Shown: positions 1-11,942 of the stretch, one piece after another
Layout of the letters: each line of letters opens with the position of its first letter
Numbering within the stretch: position 1 is the stretch's first letter
Source: Tetrapyrgos nigripes
Lineage: Eukaryota > Basidiomycota > Agaricomycetes > Agaricales > Campanellaceae
Assembly (NCBI GenBank): GCA_013368315.1
Contig: JAACJM010000155.1
Location: 152,473-216,472 of the forward strand
Direction: 5' to 3'
Length of the DNA: 64,000 nucleotides
Translations under genes and position numbers: made by a program
Notes under the pieces: generated by a model
What the model was told of the DNA's origin: nothing
Seen by the model: only the letters and a program-made list of their open reading frames with translations
Databases searched by the model: none

Positions 1-917
1 AAGTATTCCTGATGTCCTTCTCACAAGCTGTAGTTTCGCCTTTTTATCGTTGATAGGCGCCTGTAAGTACATATATACATACAGCAGTTTGACAGGATGC
101 GTCTATGCATGCGTTATTGTTCGCTGTGTAGCATGCTGTGACAAGATTCGAGGCTGCGCTTCGGGTAGGATGGCAGATTTTGGGTGAGTTGGGGCAGATT
201 TGCAGCAGATGACGAACGACTCGGAAAGAGAGGAACAAAATTGGCCGCAACTGCCTTCACGTGTGCGTATCTCTCCCTCGAAATACTTCAACTTCATGCA
301 TTGCAAGTGAAATTGTCAGCATAAGTTCCTCAATTGGTACGGTACCCACTAGTCTGGACAAGTCCCACTGCAAGGAACGGCATCTGCTCGGACACGTCGC
401 GCAAAATGCAAATCTTTCTCCCCGGTTCCTCCATAAAATCCAAATGCTCTCGAATCCAAGGAACTAACGACGCTCATAGCTCCTAAGCGTGATGATTTTG
501 CCTCACCGGATATCGACAGGACTCATTGGAGAGAGAGAAGAGGCGAATAGGTGCATTTTAAACTCAGATTGTTTTCTGACTTGACATGCTCATTGCTACT
601 ACCAGACACGAAAGTCTGTCTGTCGACGCGCTTTCAGCTCATCTTGGCCTCTACTTCTTATCGTAGGCTATTTTGGCCCGTGCGCGAGCAAGATTGGAGC
701 AAGAATCTTCCTATGGACCGGATGGGCTCGACCATTCTGGGTGTCGGGAGGTATTGTCGGAAGCTGGACTTTGGCCCTAGTAGCTGCAACGGTTTGGCCG
801 ATACTTTCACAACCTAACGTCCCTGATATTTTCCTCAAATTCAAGAGATACTGATTACACCGAAAACTTTGAAGAGTGGCAAGGAATCAATGAAAGGAAA
901 GCACTAGTAGCCTTTTA
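1..917. other. left-edge stretch with no recognised gene
   Basis: I see only short open frames on both strands with no recognisable domain and no support from similar copies elsewhere in the window. The last bases run into the 3' end of the MYND gene that begins at 918. The stretch may hold the 3' flank of that gene and unrelated intergenic DNA. Confidence 0.5.
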
Positions 918-3000
918 CTAGAGTATGATCTTTGTTCCATCTCGCCAGCTCTTAGGCTCTGGCCCCAGTCGACCCAATCGCACTCCAAGCACTACCGACA
1001 CTACAGCGTCCACTGGTCCAGGAAACACTGCATGAACAATGGTCAACGTTTCCTCTCCCGAACCCGCACTATCCGCCAATGAAGACGAGCTCATACTCGA
1101 TATCGATTCCAAAATGTCTTGGGATAGAAAATGAGCCGGTAAATCGCAACTAGAATGTGAACTAGACGAGGACGCCTTATTGCAACGGACGTTTGGGTTC
1201 AGATACGTCTCCAAAAACTTGACGTGAAGGCTGCTACTATTAGTAGGAGGGAATGTTGTCACATTGATATCATGCTGCGTTTGATCGAGGATAACGACGA
1301 AGACTGGGATGCGCCCTTTGGGGAAGCGGCGGTCTAGATCGAGGAGTTTCTCTTTCTTCTCTTGGACGATAGACATTTCTGTACGGAGTCGACCGATGGT
1401 AATAGAATGGAGGAAAACACGATCCAGGTCTGGTATGTAGAAGAACATAGAGTATTCTAAGTGGGCATGGAAGACTGGTCAGAGTAATAATGAAGTGAAC
1501 ACTAGATAAACACACTGACGACGTCGACAATGGTATATTTGGTCGCAGAATTGGCGATGTGCGCTCCAGTGGGCTCGTTGGCAGTCTTCGCAACAGTACA
1601 ACTTGATCAGGCAACGTGAACACCTTTGTCGCGCGGGCTTGTTCTCGGGTCGTACATCAGGTTGGTTTTTAAATGGGCACTGAGACAGAAGACGTTGATC
1701 AAAAGTTTCGAGGAAAGAAGAACTTGGAATTGCTCACATCTGGATTACTACAAAGCCTCGTCTGTGCCATTTGACGTTTATAATGACTCATCGACGACTT
1801 GTATCCTGACGCTGTCCCGAGGAGACATCGCCACGCCCATCCTAGTTTCAAAGGCTCACGAAGTTTGGGAAGGTCGGTCACCGCCTTTAGGGGGTCGGTA
1901 TTTTCAAGTCCATTTTTCCCGGCACCATAAGTATTCAGAGAATGGAGGAACGGCTTGAGGACCTCTCGATGGACAGTCATCGGGATCAACAAGTGTAGAA
2001 GCGTCGTGTAGTTGTCTGCGATAGCTTGCCGAGTTTTGGAAAAAGTGCTTGGTTCAGGCGGACCTTCCTGTTTCAGGAAATGGCAGACATAGAAAAACAC
2101 CATGGTTAGGCCTTGTCTAATTGCAGTGCAGGCAGCTGGAGGCCCATAGTGTCGAAACGAATCGCACAGAAAGACGAGAGCGTGGTCGATACATGTCGCT
2201 GGTGAAACCAAGTCGATACCCTTCTTTCTCCGACTGCTTTTCAGGACACGTTTAAAGGCGAAAGCGATCCACTTCGTCACCTCGTATTCCTCCATCACAT
2301 TGATGAAAGGAGTACCGTCAGTCACCGTGCGGTACTTTCCCATTGTTGCAAGCATGGAAAGACAGCCAGAGATGTGCCCGTACGGAATACGAGATTCCAG
2401 TAACCTCGATGAAAGATAGCAGACGATAATCTTTATGACATCGGGTGTTTGGGATATCATCTCTTTCATTCGTGGAAGATGTTCCTCCGTCAGGTATCCA
2501 CCCATGAATCCATCCACAGATGCTGCAGAGAAGTGGACGGAGGGATGGAAGCTCTCCAGACCATAGAGCCACAGTTTGAAAACGGAAGGGAAGATATCTG
2601 GGGTAAACCTGTTGGGTAGATCCCCGGAAGAAGCCACTACGGAGCTGTAAATGCCTGGAATAGCATACATGACGCGTTCCTGTAGTTCGATCCACTGCGG
2701 TGTACTCCCTGCACGGTTTAGGACAGCGTTGTCCATTAGATAGAGGCACCATCTCGATATATCAGACCAGTGCTTGTCCCAGTCGCCTACTATACGAAAC
2801 TGCTCGCGTGTTGCAGTCGGTGGACTACACAGTTCGTATCGAAGTAACGCAATCGCCTGAAAGGCTCGTTCCATCTCCAGAAATGAAGTGGAGGGCGATG
2901 AGGGACATGGACGAATAAGATGCTTGTAGGCCTCGACATGACTGGTACTGGTGCTGGCTTCTTTGAGATACTCTTTCACTGTCGGGTCCTTCAGGTCCAT
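918..3000 (-). CDS. MYND-type zinc finger protein, apparently intact
   Basis: The first exon (3000 to about 1740) encodes about 420 residues of a helical region, starting MDLKDPTVKEYLKEA. I recognise this region only from the related copies in this window. A short intron ending in CAG is followed by an exon with the finger. The finger reads CSNPDC, then CSRC about 20 residues later, then YCCEDCQ, W and HRQFC, which matches the MYND pattern of Cys pairs followed by a His/Cys pair. After a second intron (about 1520 to 1455) the last exon starts near YSMFFYIPDLDRVFLHS and ends GTKIIL-stop. MYND fingers usually bind proline-rich partners in transcriptional complexes. The role of this agaricomycete family is not known to me. 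It is the only member of at least nine related pieces in the window that I can read through without a frame break. Confidence 0.8.
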
Positions 3001-3789
3001 GGTGATTGCTGAGAAGGATAAGAGGAGCGGCTAGAGAGGCAGTGCGGGGCGAAATGCATTGGCTGACAGTGACAGTGACTGGTCCGGTGACCGACCGCGA
3101 TCGAATTGGAAAACTGCTTCCAGGTTTTAGAGGACCTTGGCCAGCTGCAGGGCATTCCATGACATGAAGAATAGTGATTTGTTAGAGTGTCTATGTTGAG
3201 GTCACGACTGTCCGAGTGAAAGAGCGGGTTGAATCCGGCCGCATAGCGCTTGTCGCTTACCCCCACGATCATTCCTCGTCAAAATCGGACTCAAGTTGCT
3301 GTCGGCAAGTCGTCTTGATCACTGCTAGAGCCTCAGCGTTCGCCAGTCATGTCTGCATTCGCAATATCCCATGGGCTATTGAGCATCGATTCTATCCTCG
3401 TCAGAACTGGAAACGACCTCTCGTGATCGCCATCTTTCGCCATACTGCGCCAAAAAAACCTCATTTCTGCTCCATTGCTATAAATCCCGATAAAGACCGG
3501 GTAATGACACAAACAGGAAGGGTCTCGGAATGAATGGAAGCAGCTTTTCTCCATACAACCCCGCATTGAAAACGCAGCAAGGTGAGTAAAAACCTTACGA
3601 CGATGCTCGGGTTTTTCGCTGATAAATCACCGAAGACCTAGTCTTGCTCAGCTGTTTAGCTTAGTGATTACAGGGAAAGCTCCAGACTATATATATGGCG
3701 ACATCTATTGAACGCTGAACCTGATATAAAGAGGAAGCTCTCACAAGCCCAAGAATATCACCCAACTGAAGTCTCATTCGAGTAACGCT
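3001..3789. promoter_or_regulatory. intergenic region with the promoter of AsaB-like copy A
   Basis: This is the space between the start of the minus-strand MYND gene and the plus-strand AsaB-like gene. The right half carries three elements shared with the other AsaB-like promoters. These are a CCGATAAAGACCGG version of the palindrome near 3487, a TCGCTGATAAATCACC stretch near 3618, and a GACTATATATATGGCGACAT stretch near 3686. The left half should hold the MYND promoter, but I see no clear motif in it. Confidence 0.55.
3487..3500 (+). promoter_or_regulatory. degenerate copy of the conserved AsaB promoter palindrome
   Basis: It reads CCGATAAAGACCGG followed by GTAATGACAC, about 290 bp before the ATG at 3790. 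The other three copies have CCGATATCGG followed by (G)AAATGACAAA at an equivalent distance, so this looks like the same site with its centre altered and longer. CCG and CGG half sites are typical targets of fungal Zn2Cys6 regulators, but the binding protein is inference. Confidence 0.45.
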
Positions 3790-4770
3790 ATGCCTGCAAC
3801 ACTCATCCAACCATCTTCCGTCTCGACAACCCTCTACTTCTTCACTCCTCCTCCAGATGGTGCCCGTGCTTTCAACGACATTTCCGGTGTGTCTGGTAGA
3901 CAACAGAAGAACTGGGAATCAGAGAAGCATACCGTTGAGATCGAAAATGTCCGAGGCAACGAAAACTCCGTCTCTCTCAATACAACCGGATTCCAATTCT
4001 TCTTGAACGAGCCAACGAAACACAAGGCTTTTAACAACGACGAGGATATTGAAAAGGAGTATTACCCCGAGAGTGCGGAATTGATTAAGAAATTGACCGG
4101 GGCTAGTAGGGTTGTGTTCTTTGATCACAGTAAGACTTGTTTCTCGTTTCCTTTCTTCGTCACCAGCTCTGACCACTTGTTTTTGTACCACTTAGCCATC
4201 AGACGTCGTGTTGAAGGCGAAACTGGACGAGACCCGAAGAAGCGCCAACCAGTTCCTCAAGCACACGTAGACCAAACTCCCTTGGCTGCTCGCAACCGTG
4301 TCCTTCGTCACCTTCCCGAGTCCGAGAGCGCCGAACTCCTCAACAAACGTTTCCAAATTATTAACCTCTGGAGACCCATCGCGCACGCTGCGCTTGACTG
4401 GCCTCTCGCATTGTGCGACTATCGCTCGCTTAACCCAGAGAAGGATTTGGCGCCTATTGATTTGAGATATGCGGATAGAGTAGGAGAGACGTATGGGGTG
4501 GTTATAATCCTGGGCAGAAGTGGAAGTATTTGAGGGGTATGACCCCGGATGATATTGTTTTGATTAAGTGGTGAGTCGAATTCCTTTTGGTGTCTGCTTT
4601 CTTGAAGGTACGGTACAATGTACTGATTGGTTTTGTGGTGCAGTCATGACTCTAGAGAAGATGTCGCTAGACTGACCCCGCATACCGCGTTTGAGGATCC
4701 CACTACGCCTCCAGACGCTTTGCCTAGGGAGTCTATTGAGCTTAGGTCTCTGGTTTTCTATGATGAGTAG
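3790..4770 (+). pseudogene. AsaB/GA4-desaturase-like oxidase, copy A, frameshifted
   Basis: Exon 1 starts MPATLIQPSSVSTTLYFF and ends near VVFFDH. The intron (about 4130-4192) is followed by TIRRRVEG and a long second exon with NLWRPIAHAALDWPLALCDY. The family includes fungal hydroxylase/desaturases such as AsaB, CTB9 and gibberellin GA4 desaturase, which oxidise secondary metabolites. I see a possible 2-oxoglutarate oxygenase set: HVD in AHVDQT, then a distal His in LTPHTAF and an R-x-S in PRESIEL. Compared with copies B and C, one base is missing near 4501 (GGGGTGGTTATAATCC). The frame therefore ends in GRSGSI-stop at 4533, before the distal His and R-x-S, which remain readable in another frame up to the TAG at 4768-4770. 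Either the gene is dead or this is a sequencing indel. It is convergent with P450 copy 1. Confidence 0.75.
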
Positions 4771-5230
4771 ATGGAAGGCGAATAAAGGGTTCAGGAATTC
4801 CGTGTATGCAAGAGAAATATGCTCGTATGATGTATCTTTGTAACACAAAATTCTAAATCGTCGAATACAATTCGAGTTCACTGGAAAGCAGCTTTTTACA
4901 CGTACTACGCTGGTATCCCGACGACTTATGAGATACTTATGCTTCACAAATTTGAACTTGAAGAACCGAAAAACCGACAACTTGTCACCCATCTTCACCG
5001 AAGCTACCGAAGGGAATAGCCTCCTCCTACCCAGAACCACTTCTAACTCTACCCCGGCGAACGCCAAAACACACTCTCTGTGGCACTATTCCGTGTCTCA
5101 ACAAGAAACATGCTTATCGTTTTCCACTTATCTAAAAACAAGATAAATACATACATATTAAAGCCATCAAGTTGGAAAGCAGGCTGTAGACTTTAAGTTA
5201 TCATAATGATTACGCGCACTTCGCTCTTAA

Positions 5231-5330
5231 AAAATAATCTTCACCCTATACCCCATTGAACGCCCGTCCTCAAGCTCAGAATCCAATTGCTCCAGATCCA
5301 CCCCCAACAAAGTCGTCAATATTGACGGGC
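5231..5330 (-). pseudogene. remnant of the 3' end of a MYND-family gene
   Basis: On the minus strand this reads GVDLEQLDSELEDG followed a few residues later by YRVKIIF-stop. It aligns with the C-terminal ends of the MYND genes at 918-3000 (GVRLGRLGPEPKSW, ending KIIL) and 56826-58982 (GVQLGQLDQELEDG, ending RIIV). It lies directly downstream of the stop of P450 copy 1. The same arrangement recurs behind P450 copy 3 at 18000-18100, so the junction was duplicated together with the P450. Confidence 0.65.
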
Positions 5331-5336
5331 CGAAGG

Positions 5337-7611
5337 TCAGCACCATGACTTCCTCTTCGCCACCTCAAGCATACCATCCGCATCCCCTGATCGTGGTACA
5401 ATGTTGCATCGGAATGGAGCAGGATGACTGTGTGCACGCCGCATATTAGTGAGTTCAGAAATTGAAGTGTTAGTAAAAAGTGATGACTTACACCACTACG
5501 CCCTTATCTACATACTCCGTCGGCGAAGGAACAATTTCGGCTCCTGTTTCATCGTATGCAGGTTCGATACTCGCAGCCCAAAGCAGCGACGCGATGTCGA
5601 TGAACAACGATTGGTTAGCAAAATTGAGCCCAACGCAAATTCTAAACCGCACAACATGAGTATACAAGACATCTAAGCTACAGACACTGGACTTACCGTC
5701 GACCAAATCCAAAAGAAACATGTCCCAGATTACGAGTGTCTGCTGGAATAGCATGGACAGCACCTGTCTCATCCAGGAATCTCTCAGGACGGAATTCATC
5801 ATGATCAGGGAAGATAGTCGGGTCGTGGTTCATTGCCCAGATGTTTGCGACGACCAAGCTACCTTTAGGAATAAAGTGCCCTTCGTAAAAGTCATCCTAG
5901 GGTCTTTCGGTATAAATATCTATCCCTGCGAACGTCAAGTGCAAATACACGTACCTTCATTACTCTCCTCGGCACTAAGGGTGCTACAGGTCTCCATCTC
6001 AAGACTTCCTTAACAATGGCCTGAATGTATGGAAGGTGATCCCTATCTTCAAATGTCGGAAGCCTGTCGCGTCCCACAACGGCATCAATTTCTGCTTGGG
6101 CCTTCTTCATGACATTGGGGTATAATCGCATAGCCAGCATAAAAACACTGAGTACTGACGCGGTCTGGAATGGGTCTCAGCAAAAAAGAAAAATACAGTC
6201 GCATGACGTTCTGACTAACAGTTTCAGAACCAGCTAAACTACACACAAGAGACGATTAGTGATATCCGCGGATCATCTTTCACTGGTAGTGAAACACATA
6301 CACCATTGTACCTGCCAACCAGCCAGCCTCTACCGTACTGAGCTGGCTTGATATTCGCTCAAGGAGCCCTGCAACGAAAGTTGCTTTTGCTTGTCCGGCA
6401 TTCTGTTGAGAACGTTGACTCAGTAGTATGACCACGCCTACTGTAACAGAGAATGAGGATCCACGAACCACTTTGCTTTGAACGTCATCCAGAAATCCTT
6501 GAAACATGGCCGTATCTTTTCGGTACCATTCATTCCCTTCCTTCTTCCACGGTGCCAAAGCCTCAGGCAGATATTTCATAATCGGGAAGAATTCGACGAG
6601 GAACGAACCTGGCTGAGCCGCGCGGGTAAGTCGGTGGGCGCAATCCTAGTCAGAAAGCACATCAGTTCAGGCAAGGAAAACCCTGTCACTGTAGACTTTA
6701 CATACATTGACTTGCGCAACCAGTGGGTCATCTTTGGATTTAATGGATTCCATACCATAAACAGCTGTTAAAACCGTAGATACAGTTGATCTAAAACACC
6801 ATTTCAGCAAATACTTGAGCGAGCTGATGCATGAAAAGGTAGGCTACCTGTTCAGATGATCAAACCATGAATTGGGATCCTTAAGCATGTTACCGACCAG
6901 AACAGCGGCTTCCTTCTCTTGTAAAGGCTGATAAACTTCTGAAGCACGAATGTTGAACCCTTCATGCGCTCCCTTTCTCAATTTGCGCCATCTGTAACGT
7001 AGCATTCAGTGCTAGTTAGCCCGATTTGACGTGTACATAGATCTAGGAACATCGCCACTCACAGATTTCCGTATCCACAGAAAAACATCATCATGTTTCC
7101 AGCAAGAATTTCCAGAGCCATTATGAACCTGCAAGTAGACTGTCAATAAGAGCCGAAGTTGGACAACACCAGTGAAATCTGACCGAGGACGATCACTGTA
7201 TATCGTCGAGCGGCGGTCTATACCCAATCCATGAATATTAATCAGAGCAGAAGCCTGCAACGAAACGCACCTAATAAATCTGCAGCCACTTTATGCGAAT
7301 TCAGAACAATCATCGTTTGTCCAGCAAGGTTGAGCGAGAAGATGGGACCTAAGTACAATGAGGATGAGTGGTGGATTGTTTTGCAATTTAAAGGTCATAC
7401 CAAACTCCTCCCTCCATTCCGCAAAACGGAGGAATTGCAGGGTCTGTGGTTGCTGAAAGATATTTCCCAGGACGGGAAGACCTTTGGGTCCAGGAGGAAG
7501 GTTACGCTTCGGCTTGTAGAAGATGCGGACAGCCAGAGTCACTAAGACAATGAGGGCAAGGGTATTCCAAGGATCAAAATGCGATGATACCATGTAGAAG
7601 TGGAATGGCAT
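5337..7611 (-). CDS. cytochrome P450, copy 1
   Basis: This is an intron-rich gene for a membrane-anchored class II fungal P450, a haem monooxygenase expected at the endoplasmic reticulum. It starts MPFHFYMVSSHF with a hydrophobic anchor ([15 protein letters not shown]) and the proline hinge [14 protein letters not shown]. Further landmarks are the I-helix AGSETT (after splicing, near 6225), the ExxR motif in KEVLRWRP near 6010, PERFLDE near 5780, and the haem loop FGFGRRICVG. An intron splits the haem loop just after FGFGR (about 5640-5695). The last exon ends [17 protein letters not shown] and later KRKSWC-stop at 5337. One residue is missing after RWRPVAPL compared with copies 2 and 3, in frame. 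It resembles OrdA-like (CYP64-type) enzymes in general form; the substrate is unknown. It is convergent with AsaB copy A, which suggests a shared pathway. Confidence 0.85.
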
Positions 7612-8510
7612 AGGTGGAAGAAAAGTGGGCTTGCCCTAAAGGAAACGAGGTTCAAGGCGCCCGTTTGGTACTCGTCCTCGCAAATTCTATGCCTTAAATA
7701 AGTAGGCAGTGTGTATGTAAATTGCGTGTGTCAGGAGGAAGCTTCAACCTAGGTGAATTTCAATGAAGACGGTCCGACTTCTTGAACTATGTAGGTCTGA
7801 TGAGAATCCGCGGGTTATACTAGTATTTCAAGACGCCACAGATGGACTGTATCGAGGTGCTTTTTAACAATTTATCAGGAAAAGGGTCTATTTGCTGGTG
7901 GCTTGTGCTGCTTTTCCGCTTGCCGCGACGATTTTGGGGTTTTTTCAGTGCGTCCACTACACTCAAGAGGCCACATTAGTACTTCAATACAGTTACTAAC
8001 AACATAAAAAACATGTTCCGAAGTGAGAGAGCGAAAAAAAAACCTAACCTACAAAGCGCTGTGCCTTGTAGAAATTTTGGCACTGGCAGGAAAATAGATG
8101 TGGCCGGTTGCTGGCGGCTTGCCGAGCTTGTGAAGCTTGCTCTGCCAAAAATTTGGCGGTACAAGTGCTCACAAGCGGCCGCAAGCAATTGGACCCTTTT
8201 CCTGATGAAGAATTGATCCACGTTTCTTCGCCATACGCCACAGGCCGTTGACCATGGTACTTGTGTTCAATCTCCCAATTCTCCATTAAGGATTGGTGCT
8301 ACAGCCTACTACGAATTGTGAGAAACGATTTCAGTCATTGACGCACCTTCCAGCGCAATACGGGTATAAGCTCGAGGATATTGTCATGCTGACGGACGAT
8401 CAGCAAGCCTCAGCATCGTCGACTCCACCGAAAACCAAGAGGGAGAAGGTTGACGTAAAGCAGGAGAACATCTTCAGTGTCTCTAGATAGTTTCTGACAC
8501 TATTTTTCTT
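7612..8510. other. P450 copy 1 upstream region
   Basis: The first 400 bp are the upstream region of P450 copy 1. They are similar to the regions above copies 2 and 3, with shared stretches around AAGTGGGCTTG, GCGCCCGTTT and a TTAAAT(A) box. A segment near 7790-7850 (TGAACTATGTAGGTCTGATG and TTTCAAGACGCC) also recurs near 16110 and 20580. Beyond about 7860 I see no gene. Confidence 0.5.
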
Positions 8511-9400
8511 CTAGTATGGCATGGATCTAGCAGGCAGCGAAATTGAGACCCACAAACAGATCAAACTGCGTATAACCTGAGTCAACAAGTATAAATGGCA
8601 GAGGTCTAAAACTGTTACCGGCAACTTCAACGTGGATATGGTATTCCTCGGTCGGAGGAGCTTTCGCAATGGGCGCTGTCGGAGGTAGTATATGATATAG
8701 CATAAAAGGTGCAAGGATTCACCTAGGGTGAGTTTTCTCTGTCGTATCCAGCACCCAATCACAAGGAGCTGCAGGGTATATGTGTCTTCATTGTCCGATA
8801 CCGCTCTTTCTAAATCAAGGAGGAGGAGTATATTACCCGGGCTGGGACCAAGTACTGATACGCCGGGGTCCGGGAGGCATCCAGATGTAACTACAGTATG
8901 TAATGTACATCTTCGTCCCATCCTGTATCATCCGAGCTTCTGAGATATGTCTGTCGAAATACAGATGAGGAGTAACCTTTGCACGTTTCGTATCATATCT
9001 TGACCTATGGTTCGTCGCAGTTGCAACACTTGATAAGACCTGAGGATTGGACTCTGGAGAAGGGCGAGGGCGCTAACAACCGAGCACGTGAGATGCCGAA
9101 GGGTTTAGTCCAGGGATCTGGGAGCTTCCACTGCAGATTGAGATTCAGACGTTGGCAGACGCCCAAGATCGCGACGAGTAAGCCTTGCTTGAGTTCAGTA
9201 TATACAGCCAGGGACCCATAGCGCTCAAAGGATCGGCGGAGGAACGTGAGAGATACAGTCGGATGGTAGAGCCAAGTCTGAGCTTGTTGAGAAAAGTCAT
9301 GATCATTCCTTGTCTGACGGAAGTTATCCTTGTTTCACCCTCGGGTAATCTGTTCGTCAGACACAGCATGTCTTGCAGCTCGTATTGAGGACTTGAAGGA
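8511..9400. pseudogene. decayed duplicated DNA with MYND-family traces
   Basis: Two parts can be traced. At 8740-9000 the sequence repeats the segment found upstream of P450 copy 2 (16140-16290), with phrases such as CACAAGGAGCTGCAGG and ATCCGAGC..CTGA.ATATGTCTGTCG. At 9120-9200 the minus strand reads LLVAILGVCQRLNLNL. This matches VAILDVCQSLKLEA and VAMLDICQYLKLEA of the MYND-family pieces at 21.3 and 22.4 kb. No usable frame is left. The frame on the minus strand near 8560-8700 is readable for about 45 residues, but I do not recognise it. Confidence 0.45.
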
Positions 9401-10600
9401 GGCGTGTCAAGGTTGAAAGTAGGAGTAGGAGGAGGGTTGAAGAATTACAAGATGTCATGGTAGTTACGGGTGAGAAAGGCGTGGACCAAACCTTTTCTTT
9501 TGACTCAGACCTCATGTCATTGTCAAGGCGCTGTGACCTCAGGCTCTAGCGACGACGGCTATCTGAGCTATCAGTGATATTCAACAATCTCAACTCTGCT
9601 CTAAGTATATAAACCTTGTGCCGGTCTAGGACTTGTTCCAGTCAAGACGTCTCGGTTCTGTTTCTTTTGCTATTACGACCGACGCATATACTGGTCTCCT
9701 TCAAGGCTTTAAACTGTCCCAAAAGTGGAGCTAGCGACTGTGCTAGCATAGAGCGGTAGCAGTTAGTTTTGTAGGAAGAGAAGGGAAGCTGTAGTTCTTT
9801 GGGAGCACCTGGTGAGTTTTCAAGTTCGACAGCACATCCTAGGCTCATATTCATCCGACACTGGCAGGACTAAGCAGGGATCATGGCACTGGACTGTGTG
9901 TATACTATCTTGACTCTTCGCTTCCCCTGTCGTTTGAAACTTGAAGCACTAGCAACGAGACCATTTCGTTGGAGCAGGGAGGCCAGACGAGAAGTCGTAG
10001 TGTATTAAGCATTAATACGCCGGAATTCGGGAGGGATATCATCTGTACTTGGAATGTGCAGGGACATTTAGGTGAGTCCTTGAAGATCTTGTCTTTTTGT
10101 CTCTGCTAACGGATTCGAATACGTCCCAGGCTGCAACACGAGAAGTAGATAGGACTACGGATACACGAAGCTGAAATAACAGTGAACGTCTTCTTCCAGT
10201 CCTAACTACCTACTTCAAATTTTATGTCCTTTCATTACCACTTTCCAGATCAGTTTGCGTTGTATCTTGCCTTGAAGTCATTCTTCAACAATTTCTACAG
10301 GAAAACTGTTGCACTTATACGTCGTGGGCTCTGACTTGGTTGACCGGGACCCCTCACTCTCCTCTCGTCGGAACAATTTAGGATGATCTAAGAGGAGAAT
10401 TGGGAAAATAGTACATCCCCTTGGCCTTGGCCTTGCCGGCGTCGACGTCATGCGTTGTAAGGGGAATTCCTTGTACTTATGCTCAGGACTTATGCTCGTG
10501 TATCACCTATGTAATAAAACTACCTATCAATCATGTGCAGTACAAGCTCAGCTGACAGTGGAAAGCATCCAACTACCACCAGCAACTCTCGTCGCTGCAC
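9401..10600. other. stretch with no recognised gene
   Basis: There are only short unsupported frames. A TATATAAACC box near 9606 and scattered phrases such as AATACGCCGG..TCGGGAGGG near 10014 occur, the latter resembling 8859-8876. I see no conserved protein, RNA gene or clear repeat end here. Confidence 0.4.
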
Positions 10601-10611
10601 ATGCGCTTCAG

Positions 10612-10792
10612 GGCCCCACTACGCCTCCAGATGCTTTGCCCAAGAGTCCATTGAGGTTAGGGCCTTGGTTTTCTATGGCAGTGGATCGAGAGCGGATTAG
10701 TTGTGGCACTGTTCCGTGTCTCAAGAAGAAACATGCTTGTCGTTTTCCATTTATCTAAGAACAAGATACATATATATTTAAGGCCAGTTGGA
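10612..10792 (+). pseudogene. 3' end fragment of an AsaB-like gene
   Basis: The stretch repeats the last exon and the 3' flank of AsaB copy B (13388-13562) with few changes: CCACTACGCCTCCAGATGCT, then GTTTTCTATG, a TTAGTTGTGGCACT stop region, and ATATATTTAAGGCC. In translation it gives TTPPDALPKS and then VRALVFY-like residues. The upstream exons are absent. Together with the P450 fragment at 10880-11292 it is a truncated copy of the AsaB-P450 convergent pair. Confidence 0.7.
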
Positions 10793-10879
10793 AAGTAGGT
10801 TGTAGACTTTGCATAGTCATTATAATCATTACGCGCACTTCGCTCAAAAAAAAAGGGTCAGACATTGACGGGCCGAAGG

Positions 10880-11292
10880 TCAGCACCATAACTTCCTCTT
10901 CGCCCCCTCAAGCATGCTATCCACATCCTCTGATCATGGTACAATGTTGCATCGGAACGGAGCGGGATGACTGTGAGCATGCCGCATATTAGTAAGGTCA
11001 GAAATTGAAGTGTTAGTAAAAAGTGACGACTTACACCACTACGCCCTCGTCCACATACTCCGTCGGCGAAGGAACAATTTCGGCTCCTGTTTCATCGTAT
11101 GCAGGTTCGATACTCGCAGCCCAAAGCAGCGACGCGATGTCGATGAATAACGATTGGTTAGCAAGATTGAGCCCAACACAAACTCTGAACCGTACAACAT
11201 GAGCATACAAGACATCCAAGCTACAGAAACTGGACACACCGTCGACCAAATCCAAAAGAAACATGTCCTTGATTACGAGTATCTGCTGGAAT
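10880..11292 (-). pseudogene. 3' fragment of a P450 gene
   Basis: On the minus strand it carries [17 protein letters not shown], a spliced [40 protein letters not shown], an intron, and the last exon with its stop near 10880. This is the same exon order as the three full P450 genes. The haem-binding cysteine is still encoded, but the homology stops abruptly at about 11292, and everything N-terminal of it is missing. The residue change to RVCVGLNL shows that it is an independent copy and not an assembly echo of a neighbour. Confidence 0.8.
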
Positions 11293-11880
11293 CCCAATCC
11301 GCATCCAGCAGATGGCATCCAACAATCGCCGGATAATCCGACGGATTGTTTGCCGAGAGTGCTGGCACTTTAGTCTCTCGTAGACAGACTATATGACGAT
11401 CTACTAGGTAGATGTATAGGTAACTTGTTGTATGACCTCTATCCCTCCGTTAAAAACTCTAAAGTGGGTTTTTTCATTATTTCTTTCAATTCTTTGAGGT
11501 GCGTGCATAACTGACTCAAACATCCAAAGTAATCACTATCTCTCACTTTCTTGGGGAGTATCCGCATGTCAGTGCTTGAGTTCCCACGCCTCCGAAGGAC
11601 TATCCAGAAGAATCTAAAATGTATTTTTTGTGGCGCTACTACATCTACTGACTATATAGGTGCTCAGAAATGTCTGAGAAGACCCAACTACGCCCTCATT
11701 TCTTCAACTGCTTGAGCCTACAGTCCACTTCCCACAACCCACCCCATCCGAGGATGATCGTCGGATTGCCGGATGGCATCTGTCGGTTGGAGCGCACCCA
11801 AACTGCCATCCCCATCCGAAATCCGACTCTCCATCGGCGGATGATCGCCGGATAATCCGATCCGGTAGGAGCCCTAGCAA
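11293..11880. mobile_element. possible non-autonomous element with CCGGAT-type repeats
   Basis: The insert begins exactly where P450 homology breaks. Near both ends it has clusters of related short motifs: TCGCCGGATAATCCGACGGA near 11326 and GATGATCGCCGGATAATCCG near 11840. Further GGATGATCGTCGGATTGCCG, GGATGGCATC and CATCCGAAATCCGA copies lie near 11751-11825. Subterminal motif clusters like this are common in small DNA transposons, but I found no clear terminal inverted repeat or target duplication and no transposase frame. Element class is undecided. Confidence 0.35.
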
Positions 11881-11942
11881 ACTGCAGCCCTGGAATAGCT
11901 TGGAACGACTCATGGTGTCCGAGTAGAGAAGGTACGATGAAG

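Noticed and set aside
8560..8700. Readable minus-strand peptide of about 45 residues with a VDSGYT phrase, loosely like a retroelement protease site
   Set aside because: The Asp-Ser-Gly match is too short, the surrounding sequence has no other retroelement feature, and the frame is closed on both sides.
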